From assembly GCA_003499585.1 (NCBI GenBank), contig DNSU01000049.1, forward strand, positions 1 to 18,034: a stretch of 18,034 bases of DNA, written 5' to 3'. A program made the position numbers and the translations under genes. A model generated the notes under the pieces. That model did not search any database, had not been told where the DNA came from, and saw only the letters and a program-made list of their open reading frames with translations. The DNA is from Cyanobacteria bacterium UBA9579 (GTDB lineage: Bacteria > Cyanobacteriota > Vampirovibrionia > Gastranaerophilales > UBA9579). Shown one piece after another: positions 1 to 8,540 of this stretch. Position 1 is the stretch's first letter. Each line of letters opens with the position of its first letter.

Positions 1-38
1 GATCTTAAGATCAGGGATTTTTACATAATATCAAATAA

Positions 39-2441
39 TTAACTACATCTTGAAAAACCGCAGTTTTTACAGATGACACACCCTTCAGCAAATTCTAACA
101 TTTGCCCACATTCAGGACATTCGGGACATATTCCCATATCAGCCTTTGAACTTTCTGAATAAACTTTCTCTGTATATTCAGCATCTTTATTGCTTGTAGC
201 TAAAATACCCAGAGACTTATCAAGATTACGCTCTAATACTTTACCAATAGCATCTGAACAGGAAAGTATAACGCCACCTTTACCAACAGCCGGTGCCGGG
301 CACCTAATACCTTTTAACTGATGAGTTATTGAAGTAATATCTACACCCGCTCTTAAAGCTAAAGATATCATTCTTCCTGTAGCTTCTGCCTGACTGGTTG
401 CACATCCGCCTGATTTACCCATTCTGGCAAATACTTCACATAATCCTTCTTCATCAACGTTGATAGTTACATAAAGAGGACCACATCCGGTCTGTATTTT
501 ATCGGTTAAACCATAAGTCAGATTGGGTCTCTGTCTTGGAGTTACAACGTTTTTAGAAGTAATATCTATCTCGCCCTGTACTATTCCAGATTCAGAAGAA
601 TCAGCTTTTTTATCTCCTTTAACCTCAATACTCATAGGCTGGAAAGAACGACTGTTATTTCTATAAACTGTTATTCCTTTTAAGTCTGACTTATAAGCAA
701 GATAATAAGTTTCTGCAATTTCTTCTCTGGTAGCATCTTCATCAAAGTTTACTGTTTTAGAAACTGCATTATCAGTATGCAATTGGAAAGCCGCCTGCAT
801 TTTGACGTGCCATTCAGGATTAATGTCATGAGCAGTTACAAAGACTCTTTGAACATCTTCAGGAATACCTTCTACACCATGAACTGTTCCTTTTGAAGAT
901 ACCTGCAGCATTAACTCTTCGTTATAGAATCCTCTTTCCTCAGCAACAGCTTTAAATACAGGGTTAACTTCAAGCATCTCAGTGCCATCCATTACTTTTC
1001 TAAGGAAAGTCAAGCCAAATAAAGGTTCAACACCACCTGATGCACCTGCTATCATACTGATTGTTCCGGTTGGAGCAATACATGTAGTTGTAGCATTTCG
1101 CAGACCTAGTTTTTGAATTTTTGCATCAAGCTCTTTCCAATTTTGATCTGAAATAACACCTGCTGATTTTCCTTGATATTTATTGTAAAGGAACTCATTA
1201 CCATCATAAATACTGCCTTCAAAACTAGGAAATTTACCTCTTTCCTGAGCAAGCTCTACAGATTTTACTTTGGAATGATAATCAATAAATTCCATAACCT
1301 GTCTTGCAAGTTGAGTACCTTCTTCAGCATTATAAGGGATATTCATAGCCATAAGCATATCTGCCCATCCCATAACTCCAAGGCCAACTTTTCTGTTATT
1401 TCTAACCATTTCCTCAATTTGAGGTAACGGGAAATTATTCATTGTAATTACGTTATCAAGATAATGAGTAGACAATTTGGTTATATATTCCAATTTACCC
1501 CAATCTACTTCAGGCTGATTTTCCTCATTGTATTTAACCATTCTGCCAAGATTAATCGAGCCAAGATTACATGCCTCATAAGGTAACAACGGAACCTCTC
1601 CGCAAGGGTTAGTAGATTCAATCTGCCCTAATTTAGGAGTTGGATTATCAGCATTAATTCGATCAAGGAACACTATACCAGGCTCACCATTTCTCCAGGC
1701 ATGATCTACTATAAGCTCAAATACCTCTTTAGCTCTTAACTGTTGTACAGTTTGCTTAGAATTTGGATGAACTAAATTATAATACTCATCGTGCAGAACA
1801 GCTTCCATAAATTCACTGGTAATACCAATAGAGATATTAAAGTTATTAAGCTTATGGCCTTCATATTTAGCATTAATGAATTCTAAAATATCAGGGTGAT
1901 CAATTCTTAAAATAGCCATGTTAGCGCCGCGTCTGGTTCCACCCTGTTTAACAGCTTCTGTGGCAGCATTAAATACTTCTAAAAATGATACAGGCCCAGA
2001 GGAAACACCCATTGTAGATCTTACAATGTCATTTCTCGGTCTAAGTCTTGAGAATGAAAAACCGGTACCACCACCACTTTTATGAATTAATGCTGTATTT
2101 TTCACTGCTTCAAAAATAGCATCCAATGAGTCATCAATAGGTAAAACAAAGCAAGCTGAAAGCTGTCCTAACTCTCTTCCGGCATTCATTAATGTCGGAC
2201 TGTTCGGCAAAAAATAAAGATTTGTCATTAACTTATAAAAATCTTCAGCTATTTTATTTACCTGTGTAGTATCTTTTCCATATAGACTGTCTGCATCAGC
2301 AATAGTGCGCGCAACTCTCCAGAACATATCTTCCGGTGTTTCTATAGGGATACCATCGTTATCCCTTCTTAAATATCTCTTTGCAAGAACTGTTCTTGCA
2401 TTTTCAGTTAATGCGACTGCTTCAGATAAATACGATGCCAC
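39..2441 (-). CDS. nrdJ: Adenosylcobalamin-dependent (class II) ribonucleotide reductase
   Basis: Reduces ribonucleotides to deoxyribonucleotides in the cytoplasm using a B12-generated thiyl radical, so it needs no oxygen and no separate radical subunit. Seen in the 800-residue product: the reductase barrel carries SACFV (C97), NPCGE (N278, C280, E282) and CNLGS (C291), which match the redox-active pair and radical cysteine of the family; a PTGTISMIAGAS segment lies further on. A TSCPD-type domain follows (about residues 655-755, with GCGPLYV and GGCATSQAEATGR). The tail is Cys-rich, with Cys at 772, 775, 778, 788, 791, 794 and 799, as usual in NrdJ. The start is GTG at 2441-2439, with an AGAGGAG ribosome site about 10 bases upstream. 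Length is normal for the B12-dependent family. It is transcribed alone here; the promoter and NrdR-like boxes upstream are listed separately. Confidence 0.97.
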   Translation of the reverse strand: MASYLSEAVALTENARTVLAKRYLRRDNDGIPIETPEDMFWRVARTIADADSLYGKDTTQVNKIAEDFYKLMTNLYFLPNSPTLMNAGRELGQLSACFVLPIDDSLDAIFEAVKNTALIHKSGGGTGFSFSRLRPRNDIVRSTMGVSSGPVSFLEVFNAATEAVKQGGTRRGANMAILRIDHPDILEFINAKYEGHKLNNFNISIGITSEFMEAVLHDEYYNLVHPNSKQTVQQLRAKEVFELIVDHAWRNGEPGIVFLDRINADNPTPKLGQIESTNPCGEVPLLPYEACNLGSINLGRMVKYNEENQPEVDWGKLEYITKLSTHYLDNVITMNNFPLPQIEEMVRNNRKVGLGVMGWADMLMAMNIPYNAEEGTQLARQVMEFIDYHSKVKSVELAQERGKFPSFEGSIYDGNEFLYNKYQGKSAGVISDQNWKELDAKIQKLGLRNATTTCIAPTGTISMIAGASGGVEPLFGLTFLRKVMDGTEMLEVNPVFKAVAEERGFYNEELMLQVSSKGTVHGVEGIPEDVQRVFVTAHDINPEWHVKMQAAFQLHTDNAVSKTVNFDEDATREEIAETYYLAYKSDLKGITVYRNNSRSFQPMSIEVKGDKKADSSESGIVQGEIDITSKNVVTPRQRPNLTYGLTDKIQTGCGPLYVTINVDEEGLCEVFARMGKSGGCATSQAEATGRMISLALRAGVDITSITHQLKGIRCPAPAVGKGGVILSCSDAIGKVLERNLDKSLGILATSNKDAEYTEKVYSESSKADMGICPECPECGQMLEFAEGCVICKNCGFSRCS

Positions 2442-2511
2442 TTACCTATTCTCCTCTAAAAAATTACTTCCCCTTACAAATAGGATGTTCAACAAATATG
2501 TATAGTACACA

Positions 2512-2540
2512 ATAATAATATACACCAAGTCTAGTGTTAA
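2512..2540 (-). promoter_or_regulatory. Predicted sigma-70 promoter of nrdJ
   Basis: Read on the minus strand, TTAACA (2540-2535) is followed by exactly 17 bases and then TATTAT (2517-2512). This is a good match to a housekeeping -35/-10 pair. It lies about 70 bases upstream of the GTG start of nrdJ and would give a leader of roughly 60-65 bases. The spacer contains a palindrome resembling an NrdR box. Confidence 0.55.
2522..2537. promoter_or_regulatory. NrdR-box-like palindrome overlapping the nrdJ promoter
   Basis: The 16 bases read ACACCAAGTCTAGTGT. Compared with the known NrdR consensus acaCwAtATaTwGwgt, 12 of 16 positions fit, including both outer half-sites ACAC and GTGT. It sits in the spacer of the predicted nrdJ promoter, where a repressor would block RNA polymerase. 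NrdR controlling nrd genes is established in many bacteria; its action here is inferred. Confidence 0.45.
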
Positions 2541-2564
2541 ATAAATACCACATCCAGCTTTGTA

Positions 2565-2604
2565 ACACTATATGTAGAATCGTATATCTACTTATATATA
2601 GATT
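2565..2604. promoter_or_regulatory. Two further NrdR-box-like sites upstream of nrdJ
   Basis: Positions 2565-2580 read ACACTATATGTAGAAT and fit the NrdR consensus at 14 of 16 positions, the best match in the window. Positions 2589-2604 contain TTATATATAGATT and fit only the core. Start-to-start spacings are 43 bases (from the 2522 site) and 24 bases, not the usual 31-32 of paired NrdR boxes, so one or more of these may be decoys in AT-rich DNA. Confidence 0.4.
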
Positions 2605-3087
2605 ACTGTGGGATGGTGCAAAATACCGTGTAGCATGCATGTTACAACATAAAATTATCAGGTATAGTAAATTTTCGTAAAAACATTCTCCATAAAATTT
2701 TTTTAGAGGTGTTCTCTATAAAAAATCTGGATTAATGAATTTGTTACATAAAGTAAGTAATTTTTACAATTCAATTTATCAGTTTTCATGGCCAAAGATC
2801 ATGTACCATGAGGCTTTTGGATAAATGTTACATGATTTTATTTAAGCTTTATTAACAAGCGTTAAGAAGATTTAAGAAAACTTTTTTAGCCCATGGATTC
2901 TGATATTTAGCATGATAGAGCATGAGCAATTCTAAAAATAAGTTAACTGGGGGAATACCCCATTCTCTGAATTAAAGCTATGATCTAACTTAACATGAGT
3001 CGCATGTTTCAATATTCATGTTGATTAAAAAAGGTTTTTAGTATCATTGTAAATATGGCGCTCAGTTGATTGGGGAAAACAGAGTAA
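2605..3087. other. Long intergenic gap between nrdJ and the TPR gene
   Basis: No convincing gene is seen in these 483 bases. Several small inverted repeats are present: CATGG/CCATG at 2788-2792 and 2806-2810; ATCATGTA/TACATGAT at 2798-2805 and 2829-2836, with a 23-base loop; TGGGG/CCCCA at 2948-2952 and 2958-2962; and AACATG/CATGTT at 2992-2997 and 3003-3008, with another CATGTT at 3017-3022. The last group is 70-100 bases upstream of the TPR start and could be a regulator site. A TTGATT followed after 15 bases by TATCAT (about 3022-3048) is a poor promoter candidate for the TPR gene. Confidence 0.4.
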
Positions 3088-3690
3088 ATGAACAATACGG
3101 CAAATAATATTAATAATATAAACGGTAGAGGAATCAAGACATTATATAATCTGAGAGTAGAGAAGTTAGTTAGAGAAGCAAGCGATAATTTTATATATTA
3201 TAGAGATTGCGAAACCGCATTAGAACAAGTAAACGAAGCTCTTAATTTAGAGCCGGATCACATTAAAGCATTGGTACTAAAAGGTGACATTTTATTTTGC
3301 ATAGATAAGGACAAAGAAGCGTTAGAATATTTTGACAAAGCAATTAACGCAAATCCTTATTCAGCAGAAGCATACGGTTCAAAAGCCGGTACTCTTGATG
3401 TATTGGGACATCAAAAAGAAGCTTTGCATTGTTGTGAAAAAGCTTTTGAAAACATAACACTTAAAGAAAGACACCTGCTTCCTTCACTTTACGATCAAAA
3501 AATCGCAATATTAGTAAGAATGAAGAAATTTGAAGAAGCAAAAGAAGCATTAAAAAAATGCATAAAAAGTTTACCGGAGGAGGATGGTACATATTTGGCA
3601 TCATGTTATCAAGGATTAATTGAATCAGCCTGCAAAGAGAAGAAAAGAAAACTCGAAAAGGCTAATATGATGTCATTAAAGTTAGTTTAA
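3088..3690 (+). CDS. Small tetratricopeptide-repeat (TPR) protein
   Basis: A 200-residue soluble protein made mostly of TPR helices, so probably a protein-binding scaffold or adaptor; its partner is unknown. Visible repeats lie at about residues 23-56, 57-90, 91-124 and 131-165, with the TPR pattern clearest in the stretch around ALEQVNEALNLEPDHIKAL and in EALEYFDKAINANPYSAEAY. The N-terminus (residues 2-14) is Asn-rich and probably disordered, and the C-terminus is Lys-rich. There is no signal peptide or membrane segment. The ATG at 3088 is preceded by only a weak purine stretch (GGGGAAAACAGAG), so initiation strength is uncertain. It is monocistronic, diverges from nrdJ and ends in a strong terminator. 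TPR proteins cannot be given a function from the repeat alone. Confidence 0.88.
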   Translation: MNNTANNINNINGRGIKTLYNLRVEKLVREASDNFIYYRDCETALEQVNEALNLEPDHIKALVLKGDILFCIDKDKEALEYFDKAINANPYSAEAYGSKAGTLDVLGHQKEALHCCEKAFENITLKERHLLPSLYDQKIAILVRMKKFEEAKEALKKCIKSLPEEDGTYLASCYQGLIESACKEKKRKLEKANMMSLKLV

Positions 3691-3718
3691 AAACGTTAAA
3701 AGTGTGCCCTGTAGAGAT

Positions 3719-3748
3719 AAGTGCTGAATATCAGCACTTTTTATTTTT
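3719..3748 (+). terminator. Intrinsic terminator of the TPR gene
   Basis: AAGTGCTGA (3719-3727) pairs perfectly with TCAGCACTT (3731-3739) across a 3-base loop, followed by an almost unbroken T tract to 3748. It works for plus-strand transcription only: on the minus strand no T run follows the hairpin. The right arm and T tract are also the last codons and stop codon of the convergent minus-strand gene. Confidence 0.88.
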
Positions 3749-5074
3749 GTTAACCATTGAAAGCAAATAATCTTTTTGCTCTTGTGGTAAATACATAAAA
3801 CAATCATTTAACTTTTCCATTAAAGATTTATCGTTGGATTGACTAACTATTTCATAGCATTTAAGCTTAGATTTTTTATCTGGTAAATAGCTAAAAATGT
3901 CCGTTAATGCCTTCAAAAATTTGCTATCTCTTAGTGTACTTTTATCACAATTTTCAATTAAGAGATTAAAAGACTCATCTTTATTCTTATCTTTCATTCC
4001 TTTAAGATGACCAACCAGATTTGCTTTTATATCAAGATCACCATTTTGAGCTAATACTTTAAAATAGGCCTCTTTTTCATCACTATCAAAAGTATGAAAA
4101 ATATTACGATAATTATTATTATAATTATGGGGACGAACAAAGTTATCCAGTAAAACCTTCTCAAAATCTTTTTTAAGATTTTGTTTACCATCTATACCTG
4201 GATAATTTTTATAATACAAGCCTTTTTGCACAAATTCTAAGCGCTTATCTGCAGGTAATTTTATAAACTGCTTAAATATATATCTGAGATTTTTGTTTTT
4301 AGATGCAGCATCAGAAATTATATATTGTCCACCATATTCAATAACTCTGCCACTAATTTGATTAATGAGAAAGCCATCATCGTCTATAACGTCATTATCA
4401 CGCAAATTAACTATTCTTTCATCAACGATTTTCTTTGGAAGAGGAATTTTATTCTCTATAAATTCAACAACGTTATAACTTGTTTTAATATCTGCAAAAT
4501 AGAATTTTGCGTGTCTTTCATCTTTAGCAGCATTCTTTTTCCAAAACATTCCTCTATTTGCCTCTAGAGACGGTTTATTACCACTCTCAAGAGAAGAATA
4601 ATCATCTTTGGTATGATACACCTTTAAAATATACTTTTTCTGACCTGCCTGAAACATATAACCACTTCCAGAAGACCCACGTCCCTTGTACTCAAGCGGT
4701 TTAAAATTTTGGGAAACTCCAGCTTTATTAAAAGCATTTCCCAATTTTTTTGAAGCATCATGCATAACGTCTGGCTTTGAAGAATATATTCTGAGTAAAT
4801 CTGCAACTTCCCCAAAGACATTATATATTTCTTTAATTATTTTCTTGCGTTCGTCTTGAGATGGATATTTTTCTTTTATTTTATCTATCCACTCAGGCGG
4901 CAAATTCCCCACTATTGCGTTTGATTTTGGATATTTATCAATAAGAGCTTTCACTTCTTGCGGATCATTATATTGATAATTACCAAGTTTATTGGTTAAA
5001 CCCTGAAAAGCCGGCATGCCGGCTTTACTAGCCTGGCAATTGTAAATTCTATAGAAATTAGAATTGATAATCAT
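3731..5074 (-). CDS. Unrecognised protein: kinase-like N-terminal half plus helical repeats
   Basis: I do not recognise this 447-residue protein. It starts at ATG 5074-5072 with GTAAGG about 6 bases upstream. After a polar leader with MPAFQGL (residues 20-26), residues 131-138 (GRGSSGSG) look like a glycine-rich nucleotide loop, and K151 in YILKVYH sits where a kinase has its ATP-binding lysine. E171 could be its partner, residues 200-209 (YNVVEFIENK) resemble a hinge, and N238 and D255 (YIISDAA) are spaced like the catalytic-loop Asn and the metal Asp. A clear HxD and DFG are missing, so it is at best a degenerate or bacterial-effector-type kinase. Residues about 260-445 hold repeated helices with an F-x(5)-LP-type core. 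There is no signal peptide or TM segment. It has low GC, like its neighbours. The kinase reading is inference; existence of the gene is firm. Confidence 0.8.
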   Translation of the reverse strand: MIINSNFYRIYNCQASKAGMPAFQGLTNKLGNYQYNDPQEVKALIDKYPKSNAIVGNLPPEWIDKIKEKYPSQDERKKIIKEIYNVFGEVADLLRIYSSKPDVMHDASKKLGNAFNKAGVSQNFKPLEYKGRGSSGSGYMFQAGQKKYILKVYHTKDDYSSLESGNKPSLEANRGMFWKKNAAKDERHAKFYFADIKTSYNVVEFIENKIPLPKKIVDERIVNLRDNDVIDDDGFLINQISGRVIEYGGQYIISDAASKNKNLRYIFKQFIKLPADKRLEFVQKGLYYKNYPGIDGKQNLKKDFEKVLLDNFVRPHNYNNNYRNIFHTFDSDEKEAYFKVLAQNGDLDIKANLVGHLKGMKDKNKDESFNLLIENCDKSTLRDSKFLKALTDIFSYLPDKKSKLKCYEIVSQSNDKSLMEKLNDCFMYLPQEQKDYLLSMVNKNKKC

Positions 5075-5145
5075 AATTAACCTTACTAAAATAAACCTGC
5101 ATGTTAGAAAAGTTAAAAAGTATAAAAAATTGCCTTTTTAAAAAT

Positions 5146-5235
5146 TTATTTTTTGGGTACAAAAAAGAAATACCAGATAATAAAGCCAATTGCCAGAATT
5201 CCTAAAGCTGTAACTAAAATTTCCTGAGCATCCAT
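5146..5235 (-). CDS. 29-residue single-membrane-span peptide coupled to the copper ATPase
   Basis: This short frame is in the stretch after the ATPase gene. Its ATG (5235-5233) shares one base with the ATPase stop (TAATG), and an AAGGA ribosome site lies 10 bases upstream inside the end of the ATPase gene. The 29 residues start [17 protein letters not shown], continue with an aromatic run (FIIWYFFF) and end VPKK before TAA at 5148-5146. That is a short acidic head, about 20 hydrophobic residues forming one helix, and a basic tail, which predicts the C-terminus on the cytoplasmic side. Tiny subunits of P-type ATPases are known (KdpF is about 29 residues), and small CcoS proteins accompany CopA-like pumps, but this is neither by motif. 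It is probably a stabiliser or modulator of the pump. Existence is supported by overlap, ribosome site and sensible composition. Confidence 0.7.
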   Translation of the reverse strand: MDAQEILVTALGILAIGFIIWYFFFVPKK

Positions 5236-7649
5236 TATATCTTTATCCTTCTAAGTCTTAAACTATTGGTAACTACTGATACCGAGCTGAATGCCATGGC
5301 CAAGGCCGCAATAGCAGGGTTTAATAAAACCCCGAAGACAGGATAAAAAACACCTGCTGCTATTGGAATACCGAGTAAATTATAGAAAAATGCGAAGAAT
5401 AAATTCTGTCTTATTGTATCTATAGTTTTTTTAGAAAGTTTTATAGCACTGGCTACGCTTTGAAGGCTTCCTCGGATAAGTGTGATATCAGAAGATTCTA
5501 TTGCTACATCTGTTCCGGTTCCTATTGCAATGCCAACCTGTGCCTGAGCAAGTGCAGGAGCATCATTAATACCATCACCGACCATGGCAACGATTTTGCC
5601 TTCCTGCTGAATTTTTTTAACGGCATTTACTTTATCTTCAGGCAATACTTCCGCCATATATCTGTTTATTCCAACCTGATTAGCAATGGATTCTGCTGCT
5701 TTCTGATTATCGCCTGTCACCATTATTACTTCTATTCCCATAGACTTAAGTTCTTTTATAGCCTGTTTAGAATCAGACTTAATAGTATCTGCAATAGCTA
5801 TAACGCCTTCTATTTTATTATTTATGGCAACAAAGATTGTTGTTTTACCTTCCTCCCCATATTGAAAAGCCTTTTCAAGATACGAATCAAATTCAATTCC
5901 TTTATCTGAAAGAAGTTTTTGATTACCGGCCAAAATCTGGCTACCATCGACATTAGCCTGAATACCATGCCCCGGTTGAGCCGAAAACTCTGCTGGCTGA
6001 ACGAGTGATATATTCTCTTTTTCAGCCTCATTAACTATTGCCCCTGCTAGAGGATGCTCAGAGACTTTTTCTGCCGAGGCCACATAGTATAAGAATTTAT
6101 TTTTATCCATGCCAGTGGCCACATCAGTGACCTCTGGTTGCCCTTTTGTGATCGTACCGGTTTTATCAAGAATTACTGTCTGTATTTTATAAGCTGTTTC
6201 AAGACTAATTCCATTTTTTATCAGGATACCGTGTTCTGCCCCAAGCCCTGTACCGACCATAATTGCAGTTGGAGTAGCCAGGCCTAAAGCACATGGGCAT
6301 GCAATAATTAGAACGGCCACAAATGTTATAAGCGCAAAGGAAAATCTTGTAGATTCAGGGGCAATAATAAACCACGTAACAAAGGTTATTATCGCAATTA
6401 TCATAACTACAGGAACAAAATAACCGCTGATAATATCGACTAAACGCTGGATAGGAGCTTTTGACCCTTGAGCTTCCTCAACAAGCTTGATAATCTGCTG
6501 TAAAGTTGTATCTTTTCCAACTTTTGTGGCTTTATATTTAAAACTTCCTGTTTTATTGATGGTTGCACCAATAACTGTATCATTGATGTTTTTATCGACA
6601 GGAATACTTTCTCCGGTAATCATTGCCTCATCTATACTTGATGATCCTTCTATAACTTCACCATCAACAGGCAGCTTCTCCCCGGGCCGAACTATGATAA
6701 TATCGCCAACTTTTAAGTCTTCTACAGGCACATCCTGTTCTTTATCATTACGAATTACCCTTGCAGTTTTTGGTTGTAGACCGATTAATCTTCTTATAGC
6801 AGAAGAGGCTCTGCCTCTTGCTCCAGCTTCAAGCATTCTTCCCATTAATACAAGAGTAATAATAACGGTTGCCACTTCATAATAAACTTCAGCCATCATG
6901 CCAATAGCCATAAATACTTGTGGAGCTACAGTAACAGCGAAACTATATAAAAACGCCGCACCCGTTCCAACTGCAATAAGAGTATTCATACTGGCAGACC
7001 TGTTTATAAAAGCCCTGTATGCCCCCTGATAAAACTGCGCCCCTGCCCAAAATATCACAGGGAGCGATAATAAAAGCAATACCCAGTTTCTAAAAGGGAA
7101 TTCTACCATTGCCATACTTATGACAAATACGGGCACAGTAAAAAACAAACTAAATATAAATTTACGCCTTTGATCTTTATATTCTTTTTCTTCCAGTTCT
7201 GCAATTTCTTTTTCTTTATCTTCAACAACAATATCCTTCGGGGTATAGCCTGAATCTTTAATAACCTGCTTAATATCAGCAGGGCAAATTGCCTGTGGAA
7301 TATAAGTAACGGTTGCCTGCTTATTGGCCAGATTAATATTTGCACTTAATACCCCAAAAGATGATTTCAGGTTTTTTTCGATTTTAACTGCACAGGAAGC
7401 ACAATGCATATCTGGAATTAATAACTCCAAAGTTGACGCAATTGTGGGGTAACCTAAGTTATTTATAGTTTCAATAATTTCCAAAGCTGACATAGCATCT
7501 GCATCATACTTTACACTGGCTTTTGCAGTGCCAAAATTAACATAAGCTTCTTTCACACCAGATAACTCATTTAACCGTTTTTCAATATTGGCTGCACAAC
7601 TGGCACAGCTCATGTTTTCTATAAAAATTTCAAAATATTTTTCATTCAT
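5235..7649 (-). CDS. copA: Copper-type P1B ATPase (heavy-metal exporter)
   Basis: An inner-membrane pump that uses ATP to move Cu(I) (or a similar soft metal) out of the cytoplasm. The 804 residues show two N-terminal heavy-metal domains with MxCxxC at 13-18 (MSCASC) and 81-86 (MHCASC), a membrane block starting near residue 163, the transport motif CPC at 451-453, the phosphorylated Asp in DKTGT at D495, SEHPLAG in the nucleotide domain, [13 protein letters not shown], and the last two helices with YN (FFYNLLGIP) and [12 protein letters not shown]. The CPC plus YN and MxxSS signature is that of Cu(I) exporters (P1B-1). The ATG at 7649 has AAGG about 9-10 bases upstream. It lies upstream of a coupled 29-residue peptide. 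No metal regulator gene or clear CueR/CsoR/CopY operator is visible. The family is certain; direction and metal are inferred from motifs. Confidence 0.96.
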   Translation of the reverse strand: MNEKYFEIFIENMSCASCAANIEKRLNELSGVKEAYVNFGTAKASVKYDADAMSALEIIETINNLGYPTIASTLELLIPDMHCASCAVKIEKNLKSSFGVLSANINLANKQATVTYIPQAICPADIKQVIKDSGYTPKDIVVEDKEKEIAELEEKEYKDQRRKFIFSLFFTVPVFVISMAMVEFPFRNWVLLLLSLPVIFWAGAQFYQGAYRAFINRSASMNTLIAVGTGAAFLYSFAVTVAPQVFMAIGMMAEVYYEVATVIITLVLMGRMLEAGARGRASSAIRRLIGLQPKTARVIRNDKEQDVPVEDLKVGDIIIVRPGEKLPVDGEVIEGSSSIDEAMITGESIPVDKNINDTVIGATINKTGSFKYKATKVGKDTTLQQIIKLVEEAQGSKAPIQRLVDIISGYFVPVVMIIAIITFVTWFIIAPESTRFSFALITFVAVLIIACPCALGLATPTAIMVGTGLGAEHGILIKNGISLETAYKIQTVILDKTGTITKGQPEVTDVATGMDKNKFLYYVASAEKVSEHPLAGAIVNEAEKENISLVQPAEFSAQPGHGIQANVDGSQILAGNQKLLSDKGIEFDSYLEKAFQYGEEGKTTIFVAINNKIEGVIAIADTIKSDSKQAIKELKSMGIEVIMVTGDNQKAAESIANQVGINRYMAEVLPEDKVNAVKKIQQEGKIVAMVGDGINDAPALAQAQVGIAIGTGTDVAIESSDITLIRGSLQSVASAIKLSKKTIDTIRQNLFFAFFYNLLGIPIAAGVFYPVFGVLLNPAIAALAMAFSSVSVVTNSLRLRRIKI

Positions 7650-7700
7650 ATCAACAACCTTACTGACTCTTGTAGGAAACTACAGATTAACTAAATATAT

Positions 7701-7724
7701 TGTCATTACGGGCGAAGCAATCTC
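7701..7724 (-). repeat. Dispersed GAGATT...AATGACA-type intergenic repeat
   Basis: On the minus strand this reads GAGATTGCTTCG...AATGACA. It resembles the two tandem copies at 9057-9121, which have the form GAGATTCTTCG...CAGAATGACA. This style of short repeat is common in intergenic DNA of many bacteria. It lies in the copA upstream region, next to the 69-bp repeat copy A. Confidence 0.55.
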
Positions 7725-7737
7725 AGAGCATTAATCG

Positions 7738-7806
7738 TAAAGTAGGGTGGGTATTTGCAATAATTTATGATCAAATACAATAATTTAATTACTTACCCAC
7801 CAGCAC
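7738..7806 (+). repeat. 69-bp palindrome-ended repeat, copy A
   Basis: Copy A matches the reverse complement of 9135-9203 over the same length of 69 bases. The left 17 bases (TAAAGTAGGGTGGGTAT) and the right 25 bases (7782-7806) are identical in both copies. The central 27 bases agree at only about half the positions. Within one copy, GGTGGGTA near the left end is the inverted repeat of TACCCACC near the right end, so each copy can fold back on itself. Conserved ends with a drifting centre suggest a REP/MITE-like element without a gene of its own. It lies between copA and nth. Confidence 0.8.
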
Positions 7807-7877
7807 CAATTTTAAAACATATTATCATCTTATACGTATTTTCTGCATTCTATAGAAGATTTAAGATTACTTTAATA

Positions 7878-8540
7878 ATGGAAAAATTTGTTGATATACC
7901 TAAGATTTTTGAAATTCTCGAAAGCTACTATCCCACTCACGTTATGCAGGCAAGGTATCAGGGACAGCCTTTCAAAGTTTTAGTTGCCTGTATTTTAAGC
8001 ATAAGAAATCTGGATGAAATAACATTTCCTGTAGCAGATAGACTGTTTCAAATTGCCGATACTCCTGAAGATATAGTTGATCTACCTATTGAAAGATTAA
8101 AAGCAATAATAAAACCAATAAACTTTTCTGAATCAAAAGCTGAAAACATAAAGAAAATCTCTAAAATCATACTGGAACAGTTAAACGGAGAAGTCCCTGC
8201 AACTATGGAAGGTTTACTGGCCTTTTACGGAGTAGGCAGGAAAACTGCAAATCTCGTACTATCTCTTGGCCACAATATTCCTGCAATAGCCGTAGATACT
8301 CACGTCCATAAAGTCACAAACAGGCTTGGCTATGTCAAAACAAAGACACCTGAGCAAACAGAAACAGCTTTAAAGGAAAAACTCCCTCAGCCTTACTGGA
8401 TAAAAATAAACCCATTATTCGTAACACACGGCAAACAAATCTGCAAAACAGGCCGCCCCTGGTGCGACATCTGTCCAATAATTGATTATTGCAATCAGAT
8501 AGGGGTAAACCCAAGAAAAATTGTGTTTAAAGAGGCATAG
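7878..8540 (+). CDS. nth: Endonuclease III (DNA glycosylase/AP lyase with iron-sulfur cluster)
   Basis: Removes oxidised pyrimidines in base-excision repair and cuts the DNA at the resulting abasic site. I start it at ATG 7878, giving 220 residues; the frame stays open back to 7767, but the extra 37 codons begin inside a repeat and do not look like Nth. Visible: helix-hairpin-helix AFYGVGRKTANL with catalytic K122, catalytic D140 in AVDTHVHK, and the 4Fe-4S loop C189-x6-C196-x2-C199-x5-C205 near the C-terminus. The segment ILSIRNLDE (39-47) replaces the LSAQxTD of E. coli Nth and is closer to the LSxRxxDE form that I recall from archaeal and some thermophile enzymes. The ribosome site is weak. 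It stands alone, in opposite orientation to copA and to ksgA, within a repeat-rich zone. Confidence 0.93.
   Translation: MEKFVDIPKIFEILESYYPTHVMQARYQGQPFKVLVACILSIRNLDEITFPVADRLFQIADTPEDIVDLPIERLKAIIKPINFSESKAENIKKISKIILEQLNGEVPATMEGLLAFYGVGRKTANLVLSLGHNIPAIAVDTHVHKVTNRLGYVKTKTPEQTETALKEKLPQPYWIKINPLFVTHGKQICKTGRPWCDICPIIDYCNQIGVNPRKIVFKEA

Noticed and set aside
1..12. Perfect palindrome GATCTTAAGATC at the left edge
   Set aside because: Too short and at the window edge; no T tract within view shows that it is the nrdJ terminator.
2735..2824. 29-codon open frame (starts MNLLHKVSN) in the nrdJ-TPR gap
   Set aside because: No good ribosome site, no hydrophobic or domain pattern and no coupling to a gene; too weak to call.
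6487..6882. Plus-strand open frame opposite copA
   Set aside because: It is antisense to conserved ATPase coding sequence and has no domain pattern of its own.
7650..7766. Metal-regulator operator upstream of copA
   Set aside because: No clear CueR, CsoR or CopY site could be seen; the palindromes there belong to dispersed repeats.
7767..7877. In-frame upstream extension of nth (37 codons)
   Set aside because: It begins inside the 69-bp repeat, its residues do not look like Nth, and the family length fits the ATG at 7878.
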